Shown: positions 10,613-22,260 of the stretch, piece after piece | Layout of the letters: every line of letters starts with the position of its first letter | Numbering within the stretch: the first letter of the stretch is position 1 | Source: Cercis canadensis | Lineage: Eukaryota > Streptophyta > Magnoliopsida > Fabales > Fabaceae | Reading direction: 5' to 3' | DNA: 64,000 bases | Assembly (NCBI GenBank): GCA_003255065.1 | Contig: QAOA01001795.1 | Coordinates: 126,060-190,059 of the forward strand | Notes under the pieces: generated by a model | Seen by the model: the letters and a program-made list of their open reading frames with translations, nothing else | The model's database searches: none | Told to the model about the DNA's origin: nothing | Made by a program: the position numbers and the translations under genes

Positions 10613-11286
10613 TGATGCGTTCGCGTACCCGAAGGATCGAAACGGAGTGTCTGGATACCAAACTGTGGGATGACCTTGGTTATCGCAATAAGGTGAACCC
10701 TTAACAAGGAAGGATCCTTGGTAAGTTCAAGTTCAAGTTCTTTGCCCAAGAACAACAGGGAAGCTCTCAATCCAGCGAAACTCAATAATTCAGAAACTGA
10801 ATACTATTAATCTTAAAAACTGTTTTCCAAAGGCATACACGAATTCCTTATATAGGCAATTCGGCTAGGAGGCTACAAGCTAAGATGGATCCTTTAAGAA
10901 TATTAATAAAACCCTAATACCCATTTTGGCCCATAGAGATAAGGCCCAAAATATTAAAAATAAATTTAAAACTAATTAAACGTTTTGGCCCAGAAACATA
11001 AAGGCCCAAAAATAAAACTAATTAAATTAAACATAATTTTTTTGCTTGCTCCAAACTTGGGCTTCAAGCTGGTCCATGTGCACCTTCTACAAGAGATAGA
11101 TAAGTGATCCATCTTAACTCTGAACTTGGCCCAGCTGCTCTTTCCTTGGTCTGCATCTCTTGAACTAGGCTTAACAATGCCTCTCTCACTCGCTTAGCTC
11201 TGCTTCTAGTCATCGGGCCTCAAACTCCAAGCAAGGGATCATGAACACTCATAGGGTTAGGGCGTGTAGGAAGCTGATTTGCATCA
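10613..11286 (-). repeat. 5' LTR in minus orientation (right end of composite block)
   Basis: 674 bp from TGATGCG to TTTGCATCA. It carries a minus-strand TATATAA at 10848-10854 as a candidate TATA box. It is inverted relative to the equally long LTR at 6609-7282. Confidence 0.9.
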
Positions 11287-12330
11287 GATGCCCTTGCCCA
11301 ATTGACTATGAACACAAGTTAGTTTATGATAATGACTGATGCCTCCATTCGCAACTTAAAAGTACAAGTGGTTTAACTCTCTAGTATGCTTAGTACCAGA
11401 CAACATGGGTCTTGCTTAGTGATACGGAGGTGAATCCTAGAGAGAATGTAATGGCTATCACTCTTCGAAGTGGCAAGACCTTGGACGAGTCATCTAAAGC
11501 TACACAAAAAGTACCCATTGAGGAGGCAGTTGAACCTAAGACAAAGGAAGATGTCTACCCTCTAGTGGAACTACATGTGAAAGTTGTAGAGAACCCAAAA
11601 TCTAAGTTATTTCTAGATAGCCCTCCACCTTATATTCCACCTCTTCCTTTTCCTTAGCGGTTCCAAAAGCAACTACTAGATAAGAAATTTTCTAAATTCC
11701 TGATGTTTTTAAGAAATTGCATATTAACATTCTTTTTGCACATGCTTTGGAACAAATGCCTAGCTATGTTAAATTTATTAAAGAGATTCTCTCCAATAAA
11801 AGAAAACTAGAGGATTATGAGACTGTGACACTTATTGAGGAGTGCAGTGCAATCTTACAAAAGAAATTGCCACCAAAATTAATAGATTCAGAGAGTTTTA
11901 ATATTCCTTGTTCTATTGACAATGTAACTTTTGGTAAGGCACTTTGTGATCTGGGTGCTAGTATTAACCTTATGCATCTTTTTGTCTTCAGGAAATTAAG
12001 TATAGGAGAAGTTAAGCCAACTCCCATCTCCTTGAAATTGTAAGATATATCGATTAAGTATTCAAGAGGAATTCTTGAGGATTTGTTGGTAAAAGTTGAC
12101 AAGTTTATCTTCCTAGCTGACTTCATTGTACTGGATATAGCGGAAGACCAAGAAATCTCTATTATTCTTGTTCGTCCATTTTTAGCAATTGGGAAAGCAC
12201 TTATTGATGTGCAGAAATGGCAACTCACTCTAAGAGTGCAAGGTGATCAAGTGTCCTTCAAAGTATTCAAGGAGATTAAGATCTCATATGAAGTGAGTAT
12301 GTGTTTCAAAATTGATACCATAGATTGAAG
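11287..12330 (+). pseudogene. Athila-like Gag C-terminus and protease (right part of interrupted host element)
   Basis: Reading resumes exactly after the inserted block. Recognisable segments are VNPRENVMAITLRSGKTL, SPPPYIPPLPFP, LEQMPSYVKFIKEIL and the protease FGKALCDLGASINLM, whose D-L-G-A-S site matches the Athila-like protease at 24349. Stops (near 11365, 11657, 12043) and a frame change near 11420 break it. After 12330 no RT, RNase H or integrase follows: the sequence goes within about 250 bp to what looks like the end of the coding region, so pol has been deleted. Confidence 0.85.
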
Positions 12331-13145
12331 CACCAAAGAAGTAAGTCAAGTAACTTCCCTGAAGGCTCCAATTGAAGTTCGCTCTGTAGGGACATCTAAT
12401 AAGGAAAAGCCACCTAATTTAGAGTCTAAATACAAGAAAATCCCTAAGAATCAAGGAGCTAGTTCTTTACCTCGAGTTAAGGCTTATAAGAAAAGAAAGA
12501 AAAAGAAGTCATCCTTCAAAAATATTCTTTTGGAGCACCTTAAGAAATTTTCTTGCTATGGAGATATAAACAAGGCGTGGAGACTTAAAATACATAGCAA
12601 AATCAATGGACATAGAGATGGTGTAGTGAAGTTCCAAAAGTCCTCAACTGCTATTTTGATCTTGGTTGATTTATTCCACAAATAGTTTGGCTGAAAACTA
12701 TAAATTAAGTGCTAATAGGGAGGCAACCCAAGAGTTTATAGCATTTTCTTTCATTTTATTTCGCTTCATAGTTTTAGTAGATTTTTAATTCTAGCTCTTA
12801 GTTTCTTTTTCCTGATTTAATTTTCTTTTAGCAAGATTAAAAAAAAATTTGGGTTCCTCTTTGCATTTTGGTGTTCCACTATTAATTTCTCGTGTATAGG
12901 ACAGAGACCAAGCGCAGCTCCACTCGAACAGTAGCACTGCTGCCCCCACATGCACGAGCGAAGTGGCACATACAGAACCTCAGCACCGCGGCCCTTGGAG
13001 TAAGGCGCTGCAGTGCCCGTAACACCAGCAAGGAAGCGCAAGGGCGTTCGCATAGCAGCGCAAGGGCGTTCGCATAGCAGCGCAACTGGCCCTGTGACTC
13101 CAACATGCTGTATACTTGAAATAAAAAAAAAATTCCAGGCACTCA
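12331..13145 (+). pseudogene. decayed 3' portion of the older Athila-like element
   Basis: Around 12570-12600 the reading INKAWRLKIHSKINGH resembles the integrase end (FKVNGQRLKHYWGD) of the intact copy. The following aattaagtgct...gggaggcaaccca at 12703-12731 matches the post-pol segment of the intact copy at 27871-27901. This places the end of pol immediately behind protease. The rest is non-coding and GC-richer near 12950-13090, with no identifiable LTR end. Confidence 0.55.
13035..13086 (+). repeat. short tandem repeat, 22-bp unit, just over two copies
   Basis: The unit gcgcaagggcgttcgcatagca is repeated directly (13036-13057, 13058-13079) and followed by a partial third start. It lies in the 3' part of the old Athila-like element. 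Confidence 0.8.
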
Positions 13146-15080
13146 CTAACTCAAAATGTGTGTTTAGGGCTCACCTTCACAAACCCCAAATTTCCCTTCT
13201 CCTCCATTTGGTCTGTCTTCTTGCTGCCTATTGCAAGCACACCCCATACGCACCTATCCTTTCTCTTCTACTTCATTTTCCCAACTTCATTCAATCATGT
13301 TTCTTCCATCATAAATCAATTCCCTTACCACCACTACCCTCCCCATTCATCACCATACCCATATTCACACTCCAAGAGGATTATAACTCCATCAATGGCA
13401 CATATGGTGTAAAGGTTGTTCAACAAATTGAAAGTGTCATTTGATCATAAATTATTATTTTTCCTTTTCCATTGTCTTGAGCTATTGTTTGTGGATAAAT
13501 TTTAGCCATGTGGAGGGACATAGAGTGCTTGCAAAATAGAGATTATGGTCAACTCAAAGTGCCCACAAGGTGCTTGATAAAATTCCCCAAAGAAAACCTT
13601 CTAGTCAAATTCGGTCCCACTTCATAGGTGACTTGCACGGCCAAATGAAGCTTATCTTTGGGAAGTGCAAAGTGCCCAATCCATTAAAGGATTTTGGTCA
13701 GCTTTCATGCTCATTTGAGCTTAGCATTGGGTTAGTTGAAGTGTGCCTACACATATTGGTATTAATGTCAACAACATGCAATCTTGAATTCAAGTATCTT
13801 GGTTTATTTACACGACACATTAAAAGAAGAATCTTTTTGTCTTGTCAGCCAATAGTACAATTGAAGGATTAGATCTTTGGAATCTAGAAATTAGTCTGTT
13901 AGTAATGCACAGATCATATAGTTCCAAACATAAAGCTCAGGTACCTTCATGAAGTTAAGCAAGAAATGTTTTGAAGATGGATCATCTAAATGTGTACTTT
14001 AGTTACTTATTCAAAGTTCTTGCAAGTCATGATTCTAAAATTTCAAACATCTTATAAATGTACACATAAACTAATAGAAGCAAACTTATATTCATAAACC
14101 ATTTCTCAAATTTCACCTTCCACTTCAAGAATGCATGCATGTCTTGGTGTGAAATCAAGAAGAATTTAAGCTTCCTTCACTAGCTTCTTCCACTAAGAAT
14201 AGAGGTTTTGAAATTTAATGGTAGAGAAATCTAAGAGGAGAAAGAAGAAAATCACCCTATGCTCTTTGACTCAGTCTGTGTTTTAGGTTTTAGTGGTTTA
14301 TCTTATCTGTTAAATTGTTTAGTTTGTTTGGGCTTAGACTATTAAATGCCTAAACTTTACAATATTTAAAATTAAACTATGGGCCTATTAGAAATTGCAA
14401 GAAGAGAATGATCTAGAAGCCAACAGCCCAAATGGATAAAATTTATTTACATGTTATAGATTACTTGATTGGAACAACAACAAGGAAGAAACAGATAAAT
14501 CTCATACGAGGGACAAAGAATAAGTGATTTGCAAAAACAAATCCTAAACTTTTTAATGCAAGCAAGAAACTAAATAAGAAATACATTCAACATCACATTC
14601 CTGTTGGTGAAATTTTACATAACCTACAGTACTCTACTAAATCCCTTAAAAAAAAAACACATCAAAGAGGAAATAATTCAGTATTAAGCAACTACAATTT
14701 ATTTGAATAGGAACAAGAAACTCAAGGCAATATTTAATCAACTTCTTGACATACTCCGTGGCAAATTTAACTTCAGATAGTTAAGACATTTTCTTCCCTC
14801 ATAGTTAAGTCGTTTTCTTCATTACTACAAGAGTGATTTTCTTCTCTACACAATTAAGTTGTTTTCTTCATTTTCAAAGGAGCCATTCTCTTCCTTGTTG
14901 AAGTAACTTGTTATTTGACTAATCCATAGAAAAGCTTGTTGAAATGGCTTAATTAGAGCTTCGACAATAAATAGAATCCATAAGATGAACGAGACTAAAC
15001 CCAACAAGGGGAATAGGATTAACATAAGCAATACAACAACAAGAATCCCAATTAGTGTTAGCCCCACAAGTCTCTAGTCC
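13146..15080. other. no recognisable gene
   Basis: AT-rich sequence between the old Athila-like remnant and the SIRE-like LTR. Short open stretches (13570-13872, 14846-15067) have no family resemblance that I can see. The first few hundred bases may still belong to the 3' region of the old element. I see no LTR end or structural RNA. Confidence 0.4.
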
Positions 15081-16166
15081 TGTTTTGATGATAACAAAAT
15101 GTCTTGTTACTACTAACCTGTGTTGTTTTCTCTAAGCTCTTATTTAGAACAGGTTTCAAAAGAAGCCTTAAAGAATTAGTTATGTATGTTCTTGAGAACT
15201 AGTTCTTGTTTGTGATCTAGTTCCTCTAGATAATGAAATCTTCTAATCTTGCTGATGTGGACAAGCTTGTTGAAGACTCCAAATGGCTTTAACCTTTTCT
15301 AGTCTCTCTAGGAAATTGTGTTAGTTGAGATTGGAAAGTTCTTCTTGAAGTGACTGATGTAAAATCCATTTTTCAAGGGATATTTTTTTTTTATCTACTT
15401 TCTCTTACACAAGGTCAAGTTTTTTCTTACAAAAAGACAAAGGTCATTGTGCTTGATGGACAATGTGTCAGCTAGTAGGTGGCTTTTTCTATAGCCTCTA
15501 TCATAGTCCTTCACGTGCACAAGAAAGGGAAATATATCAAGAGAATTTACCAAGGCTTCAGTATACATGCAGAGAACTGAGAATGAAAAATATTTGAGTG
15601 AGAAGGAAGTCATTCTTAAGAGTTAAACTCTTCATCTTCCTCTCCAAAAATTTCTCTCAGTAGCAAGAACTTCATTGTATCATTTCTACTCTGTAAGAGA
15701 GTTTCTTCTTTGGGGCTGCATTGATAACTTGGGTTTTGTATTTGGATTTCTATGGGAAAAATCCATGAGAGTGATTTTTAGTGTATTAGAAAGTGTTAGT
15801 TCATGGTTAGCTTAAAAAAACAAAAACCATGGTTAAGAAGCTTGAAGAAACTTGGAAAAATAAACTTGAAGAATAGTGGAACCCCAAAAATAGGAGAAGT
15901 GGATGTAGGCATTTCTAAGCTGAACCACTATAAAAAAAAGTCTTGCAGATTATTTTCTGGATTAACTTCTGCTTTGTCTTTAATGGTTGATTAAGTTATC
16001 TCTCAGTGTTCAAATCTAGTATTTGTTAGAGAACTAGTTCTTAGGTTTCAAGAACTAGTTTTTAAACAAATATGTTATTTGAATTTATCTATATCATAAT
16101 TGTTTTTACAAGTAATTTTTAATAATTCCTATTCACCCCCTCTAGGAATAGACTCTGCAACCTTCA
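15081..16166 (+). repeat. 5' LTR of SIRE-like element
   Basis: It starts TGTTTTGATGATAAC and ends CTTCA next to the PBS. The right boundary is well fixed by the PBS. The left is inferred from the typical start motif, since no second LTR is available for comparison. Confidence 0.7.
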
Positions 16167-16182
16167 ATTGATATCAGAGCCT
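16167..16182 (+). promoter_or_regulatory. primer-binding site, one mismatch to initiator tRNA-Met type
   Basis: The sequence attgATATCAGAGCC differs from the usual TGGTATCAGAGC complement by one G to A transition. Confidence 0.75.
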
Positions 16183-16244
16183 ACTTCATCTTATCTTTGC
16201 TGGTCTAACTAACCAAGAGCTAAAGATCCTAGTTAGTGTGTTGT

Positions 16245-17890
16245 ATGAACAACCAAAATGAATCACATTTTTCTCATAAACCTTCATTCTTTAATAGAGA
16301 ATACTATCCCTACTGGAAGCATCAAATGAAGATGTATCTTGAGTCAATTGACTATAAAGTTTGACAAATAGTCAGAAATAGTCTCACACCTCCTACTAAA
16401 ATGGTGGATGGAGCTGCTATTCCAAAAGAAGAACATGAGTTCACTACTGAAGATAAGCTCAGGTTCACTCTCAATTCCAAAGCTAGGTACAACATTGTAT
16501 GTGTTGTATCTGCAAAGGAATATGAAAACTTTGCCTCTTGCAACTTTGCTAAGGAAATGTAGGATAGACTTGCTAACATTCTTGAAGGGACAAGCCATGT
16601 CAAAGAAGTTAAGATTGACATTTATTCTACCCAATATGAAATGTTTCATATGTCTCAAGATGAGTTTCTGGATTCCTTCTTCGCTCGTTTTCTAAGCATT
16701 ATCAATAGTCTCAAAGGACTAGGAAAAATCTATTCTCAAAAGGAACAAGTCAAGAAGATTCTGAGATGTCTCACGGATAAATGGGATTCCAAAGTAACAG
16801 TGCTGCTCCAATATGTAGAATCTAATGAACTCACTGTAAATTCACTTAGAAGTACTTTGGAATCACATCAGATGTTGATTGTGTAGAAGAACATAGCAGT
16901 TGAAAGAAAGAAGAGTTTGACTCTTGCTTCTACTGTTCTAAAGACTAGTACTCAGGAAGAACTAGCCTCTAGTGAGGATGATGTAGCATTGGTTACAAGA
17001 AGGGTTTTTGATCTGATGAAGAAAAGAAAAGAGAAGAAGAGATTTCAACCAAAAGGACACAAAAACTTCACCAAGGGAGAAAGCAACAAGGAACCCATCA
17101 TACGCTATGAGTGCAAAAAGCCATGTCACATTAAACTTGAATGCCCAAATCTTAAGAAGAAGAAATTCTTCAGAAAGGGTAAGAAGAAAGCAATGATGGT
17201 TACTTGGAGTGATGAAGATTCAACTTTAGATAGTGATGAATTAGATGAAGAAAATATTGCCAATATGTGTCTTATAGCAATAGGAGAAAATTCTGGAGAA
17301 AAGCATGGGGTAACAGTTCTAGATCATGAACTACTTCCTACTTATGATGAATTGAATCATGCTTTTGATGATTTGTCTTTTGATCATGAAAAAGACTAGC
17401 AAAAATTATTGTTCTTAAGAAAATCATAAAGGATCATATTAATGCAATAGAAGGACTTAAGAAAGATAATTTTGCTTTGGCTGAAAGACTTAAAATTCTT
17501 CAGCATCAGAATGATATTCTTGAAAAGGAAAATTGCTTTACTTCTTCTCTCAAGGATGAAAATGACAAGCTAAAAAGAAAAGTAAATGAATTATCTGGAG
17601 ACTTAGCTAAGTTTGTTAAAGGAAGAGATAATTTTAATTCTATCTTAGGAAAGCAAAGAATAGGTTATCATAGAACCGGTTTAGGTTACTCTTAACCAAA
17701 TTCTTCAAAGACATTTCAAAATTCTTTTGTCAAAGCCTCTACTTCACATTCTTTCACTAAGGGATCTTGCTTTTATTGTGGTCACTTAGGTCATTCTTAA
17801 AAGACTTGTTCCTACAAAAAATTATGTGTTGTAAGAAAAATGGTATAGGTGCCTAAAGGCACATTTGTTTCTAACATGAAAGGACCCAAA
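16245..17890 (+). pseudogene. Gag of SIRE-like element, with stops
   Basis: It begins MNNQNESHFSHKPSFF and shows the copia Gag pattern (FNREYYPYWKHQMKMYLES). A central EYENFASCNFAKEM is followed by the SQDEFLDSFFARF segment. A zinc knuckle YECKKPCHIKLEC has lost its first Cys, and a second knuckle CFYCGHLGHS*KTC contains a stop. Between them lies a Lys/Glu-rich, probably coiled-coil part (LKILQHQNDILEKEN). In-frame stops after YKV and KEM fit TGG to TGA or TAG changes. A frame change occurs near 17400-17470. Confidence 0.82.
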
Positions 17891-17944
17891 GATGTTTGGG
17901 TACCTAAACCTCTATGATCTTATTCCAGGTCTGCTATTAAGCCA

Positions 17945-20771
17945 AAAGTGACTGTTGGTATCTGGAAAGTGGCTATTCTAGGCACATGACTGGAGATCCT
18001 TTGAAGTTTGTTTCCTTTAACAAGGTGGACTTGGGAGATGTCTCTTTTGGTGACAATAGCAAAAGGAGAATTGTAGGATTAGATAAAATCAAAATCTATT
18101 CTAATCTCATCATTGATAATGTCTACTTGGTCAAAGGTTTGATGTATAATCTGTTGAGCATAAATCAGCTTTGTGATAAAGGTTACAAAATCATTTTTGA
18201 AACTCCTCATTGCATCATTCATAAGAAAATTTCTGATGATATTTTATTCATTGGTCAAAGAAGCTCTAATATATATACTGTGTCTGGACATTCTTTGAAA
18301 TCTAAAAGTGAAACATGTTTTTCTTCTCAAAGTAATAATTCTTGGCTATGGCATAGAAGAATTGGACATGAAAATTTTAAACTTATTTCTAAGCTTTCTA
18401 AAAAGGAGCTAATTTTTCTAAAATAGTATTTGAAAAAGATAAGATTTGTGCTGTTTGTCAACAAGGTAAACATTTCAAATCCTCTTTCAAATCTAAGAAA
18501 GATTTGTCATCTTCTATGTCACTTCAACTTCTTTATATGAATTTCTTTGGACTAGCACCTACATTAAGCTTAAATGGAAATAAATATGGTTTAATCATTG
18601 TGGATGATTTTTCAAGGTTTACTTGGGTTTTCTTTTTTGCTCATAAAGATGATACCTTTGATGTTTTTGAAAATTTTAGCAAAAAAGTGCAAAATGAAAA
18701 GGGTTTTGCAATCACCTCAATTAGAAGTGATCATGGAGGAGAGTTTGAGAACAAGTTGTTCAAATTTTTTTGTGAAACTCAAGGGATCCATCATAATTTC
18801 TCTTGTCCTAGAACCCCTTATCAAAATAAAGTAGTTGAGAGGAAAAATAGGACCCTAGTTGAGATGGGCAAAACTATGTTGTGCGAAAATGATTTCCCAA
18901 AATATTTTTAAGCTGAAGTTGTAAACACAACATGCTATATTCTGAATGAATGTTTAATTAGGCCCATTTTGAAGAAAACTCCATATGAGCTTTGGAAAGG
19001 GAGAAAACCCAATGTGGGCTAATTTAATGCTTTTGGCTGTAAATGTTTTGTCTTAATAAATGGAAAAGAACATTTGAGAAAATTTGATTCAAAATCTGAT
19101 GAAGCTATATTCTTGGGATACTTTTTGCCTAGCAAAGCCTATAGAGTTTTTAATAAAAGAACTCTCATTGTAGAAGAATCAATGCGTGTGGTTTTTGATG
19201 AATTTAACTGTCATTTGACTCCAAATACTCTTGAGAAAAATGATATAGTGCATGACAACATCAAAACACCTTCTAAGGTAGAAAATAGCAAAGAGAAATC
19301 AACAGATCAAATACTTCCAGAACCAGTTCACTTAGAATTAAATCCTTCAGAACCAGTCCAGGAGGAAGCTCCATAGAAAAATGTGAAAGACTCACTACCA
19401 AAAGAAACCAGAACTTCCAAAAATTATCCAGTTGAAAAAGTAATTAGAGACTTAGAAAGAGGAATAAGTACTAGAGCATCTCTTAGAGATAAGCATGTGA
19501 ACTTGGCCTTCTTGTCCTTACCAAACCTACCAAAATTGGTGAAGCATTACAAGATGAGACTTGGATCATGGCAATGCAAGAAGAATTGAATTAGTTCTCA
19601 AGGAATCAAGTATGGACTCTTGTACCTGAACCAACAGGTCACATAATCATCGGCACAAGATGGGTTTTCAGAAATAAACTTGATGAGGATGGCAAGATTG
19701 TGAGAAACAAAGCAAGATTAGTAGCTCAAGACTTCAATCAGCAGGAAGGTATATACTTTGAACAAACTTTTGCTCCTGTAGCTAGACTAGAAGCCAATAG
19801 AATGTTTCTTGCATTTGCATCTTTTAAAGGTTTTAAAGTTTTTCAAATGGATGTGAAAAGTGCATTTTTGAATGGCTATATTAATGAAGAAGATTTTGTT
19901 AAACAACCCCCTAGTTTTAAAAATTTAGACTTTCCTAATCATGTGTTTAAACTCTCAAAAGCTCTCTATGGTCTTAAGCAAGCTCCTAGAGCTTGGTATG
20001 ATAGACTCAGTGAATTTCTTATGAAAAATGATTTTTCAAGAGAGAAAGTAGATACTACTCTGTTCACTAAAAGATTATCTCATAATATCAACATAGTTCA
20101 GATTTATGTTGATGACATTATTTTTGGATCAACTAATGATGAGTTATGCAAGGACTTTGAGACTCTAATGAAGAGTGAATTTGAGATGAGTATGATGGGA
20201 GAACTTAACTTCTTCCTTGGACTTCAAGTAAAGCAAATCAGAGATGGAGTCTTCATTAATCAATCTAAGTATGCTAGAGAGCTGCTTAAACGTTTTGGCA
20301 TGGACAATGCAAAAGGTATTTCAACTCCCATGAGTCATGCTACAAAACTAGTTTTGGATGAAAAAAGATGAATATGTCTGTGAGAAAAGATATAGAGGTA
20401 TGATTGGATCTTTGTTGTATTTGACTACAAGTAGGCTAGACATTATTTTCTCTGTTTGTGCTTGTGCAAGATTTCAAGTTAACCTAAGAGAATCTCATTT
20501 ATCTGCTGTCAAAAGAATTTTTCGATATTTAATATGTTCTATAAATGTTGGTTTGTGGTTCAGTAGAAATAGTTCTTTCAAACTAGTTTCTTATACATAT
20601 TCTGATTATGCTGGTTGTTCTATTGATCGAAAAAGCACCAATGGAGGTTGTCATCTTGGAGGAGCCTTGGTTTCTTGGCAATCTAAGAAACAAAATTCAC
20701 TTACTCAATCAACAGTTGAAGTTGAATACATAGTTGTTGGACTGTGCTATTTGTAGGTGATATAGATGAAA
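17945..20771 (+). pseudogene. Pol of SIRE-like element (protease, integrase, RT, RNase H start), with stops
   Basis: The protease site reads YLESGYSRHMTGD, so the usual active-site Asp is Glu and a Cys is Tyr. Integrase shows WHRRIGHENF and CAVCQQGKH (HHCC), IVDDFSRFTWVF, RSDHGGEFENK and VVERKNR. RT shows MDVKSAFLNGYINE, YGLKQAPRAWY and an intact YVDDIIFGS. RNase H begins SDYAGCSIDRKSTNGG and runs to VGLCYL. Two TAG stops just before the Athila junction fit CAG and TGG codons changed by single transitions. The rest of RNase H is at 33485. Several further stops and frame changes (18427, 18911, 19590, 20371) make it non-functional. Confidence 0.87.
20767..20771 (+). repeat. target site duplication TGAAA (left copy)
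   Basis: TGAAA is found immediately before the Athila-like 5' LTR and again at 33485-33489 immediately after its 3' LTR. Joining the flanks restores the SIRE RNase H reading. Confidence 0.92.
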
Positions 20772-22236
20772 TGATACTTGTCTTTTAGGACTACAAAATC
20801 CATGCTTTAATACTGAATTCTTACCTGCATTGTGAGCAAATCTTCTCTAAACATGATGTTTAATCCATAAATTGGCTTTGACAGGTACAAAGATGGGTAA
20901 TCAGGAAATAAGAAGAATCTGGAAGTAATCTATGGACAAAATGGCAAGGAAAGCAGCCTTACACCAAGTTTGTAGGTAGACACGGACAGGAACACGGCCG
21001 TGTGTACCCCGTGTCTAACATCCAAAGGTTGCTGCTCAAGCTTATAGGCAAACACGGCCTCAGACAAGAACAGACACGGCTGTGTTTAAGGCCGTGTTGA
21101 TCAAGAAAAATGTCCAAGAGAACAAAGACTAAGTCTAAGGACAAACACAGTCAAGGCAAGAGAAGAACACGGCCGTGTGATAGGTCGTGTTGAACAGGCA
21201 GAGGCTACAAAGAAAGGACACGCCCAGGTCCAGAAAAGGAACACGACCGTGTCAGAGCCGTGTTCGAGCTATTTTTGACCAAATGACCTAATTTTGCACA
21301 AGTATAAAAGGAAATCTGATGCATGTGTCATAGGAGGCCGTACTTGGGAAGAAAAGGAGCAGAAGAACTAGAGGAGGAAGGGGAGCAATTGTGACGGGAT
21401 CGTCATAGAGTTTCTTCTTCTTCCTCTTCTTTTCATCTCATGTTGAACTTTACCTATTTGCTTTTATTGAATTCAAGTATGAGTAGCTAAATTCTTAGTG
21501 TTATGGGTTTGGTGTAATTCAATTGTAATGAGGTTTCAAGATTGAATAAACTTGTTTTAGTACAACTCCTTTTGTTGAATGGAATTTATTGTTATTAATG
21601 CCTTTAAATGCTTAGCTACCATTTGAATGGTTAAAAGATTCATTTTAATACTAGGAATAGTAAGATCTGAATGTGCTCTGTAAATTCTGTCTTAAATTGA
21701 GTTAATCTAGGAATAGATAACTTCGTTTAGGTGGTATTAGATTAATTTCCTAGAACCAAATCACCTAGATTAATTAGTTGTGTCAAGGAATTGGACAAGT
21801 AATTGGTATAGGGAGGATTGTTTCACCAAGGAATTGGGTTCAATCACATTAAGGAAATAAACCAACAACAAAGGAATTGTAACTGAAATAAGTAGTTCAG
21901 TATTGTTTCTGAGATTACCTTGTCTATGAGGTAATCAAATTTGCAAGTGAATGAAATCAACCCTTAACCTTTCTTACTCTTATTATCAATTTCACATTTA
22001 GATTGTTTCTTAAAGATTGTTACGATATTGTTCGAGTTTTGTTACTTAGTTTGTTACTTAGTTAATTGCACCTGCTCATTCTTGGGCTGCCTTCAATCCA
22101 AACCATTTATCTTTCCAAATAGAATCTTTATTGGTGAAATTGGTAGTTGCTAGCTTTAATTCTCGTGGGAACGATACTCTACTCACTATTATATTACTTG
22201 TGTGACCCGGTATACTTACAGGAAAAAGTCCCATCA
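20772..22236 (+). repeat. 5' LTR of Athila-like element
   Basis: It runs from TGATACTTGTC to CCCATCA. It contains perfect ACACGGCCGTGT palindromes at 20992-21003 and 21167-21178 and several decayed variants. A TATAAAA at 21303-21309 is a candidate promoter, followed by a CT-rich (TTC) stretch near 21415-21430. It closely matches the LTRs at 32037 and 61559. Confidence 0.95.
21303..21309 (+). promoter_or_regulatory. candidate TATA box in Athila-like LTR
   Basis: TATAAAA is preserved in all three LTR copies (also 32556-32562 and 62204-62210), just downstream of the dyad cluster and about 110 bp upstream of the CT-rich stretch. This suggests the R-region start lies shortly downstream. Confidence 0.6.
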
Positions 22237-22242
22237 AGTTTT

Positions 22243-22260
22243 TGGCGCCGTTGCCGGGGA
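22243..22260 (+). promoter_or_regulatory. primer-binding site, tRNA-Asp type
   Basis: TGGCGCCGTTGCCGGGGA lies six bases after the LTR end and matches the complement of plant tRNA-Asp 3' ends used by Athila-type elements. Confidence 0.85.

Larger units (their letters stand above)
6609..11286. mobile_element. composite chromovirus-like block with inverted outer LTRs and a 5-bp TSD
   Basis: The left outer LTR (6609-7282) is in plus sense and the right outer LTR (10613-11286) in minus sense, each 674 bp. Between them lie, in order: a plus-sense integrase fragment, a truncated minus-sense LTR, a PPT, a shortened minus-sense polyprotein, a leader and a PBS. The flanks are gatgt (6604-6608) and gatgc (11287-11291), a 4/5 match, and the interrupted Athila gag reads on across them. 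So the whole block behaves as one insertion although its LTRs are inverted. It could also be two insertions followed by rearrangement. Confidence 0.7.
15081..20771 (+). mobile_element. SIRE-like Ty1/copia retrotransposon, left segment
   Basis: It has a 5' LTR, a PBS for initiator tRNA-Met, Gag with two CCHC-type motifs, protease, integrase, RT and RNase H in copia order (integrase before RT). The tgttttgatgataacaaa LTR start and long Gag with coiled-coil-like Lys/Glu-rich part fit the SIRE/Maximus lineage. The element is cut in RNase H by an Athila-like insertion and resumes at 33485. No matching 3' LTR was found downstream, so the 3' end is lost or truncated. Confidence 0.88.

Noticed and set aside
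12817-13444. Several overlapping open stretches on both strands
   Set aside because: They lie across the tandem repeat and 3' remnant of the old Athila-like element and show no domain.
14846-15067. 73-codon very hydrophobic open stretch, minus strand, next to the SIRE LTR
   Set aside because: It begins at GTG rather than ATG, has no homology I recognise and sits in AT-rich sequence where Leu/Ile/Phe-rich frames arise by chance.
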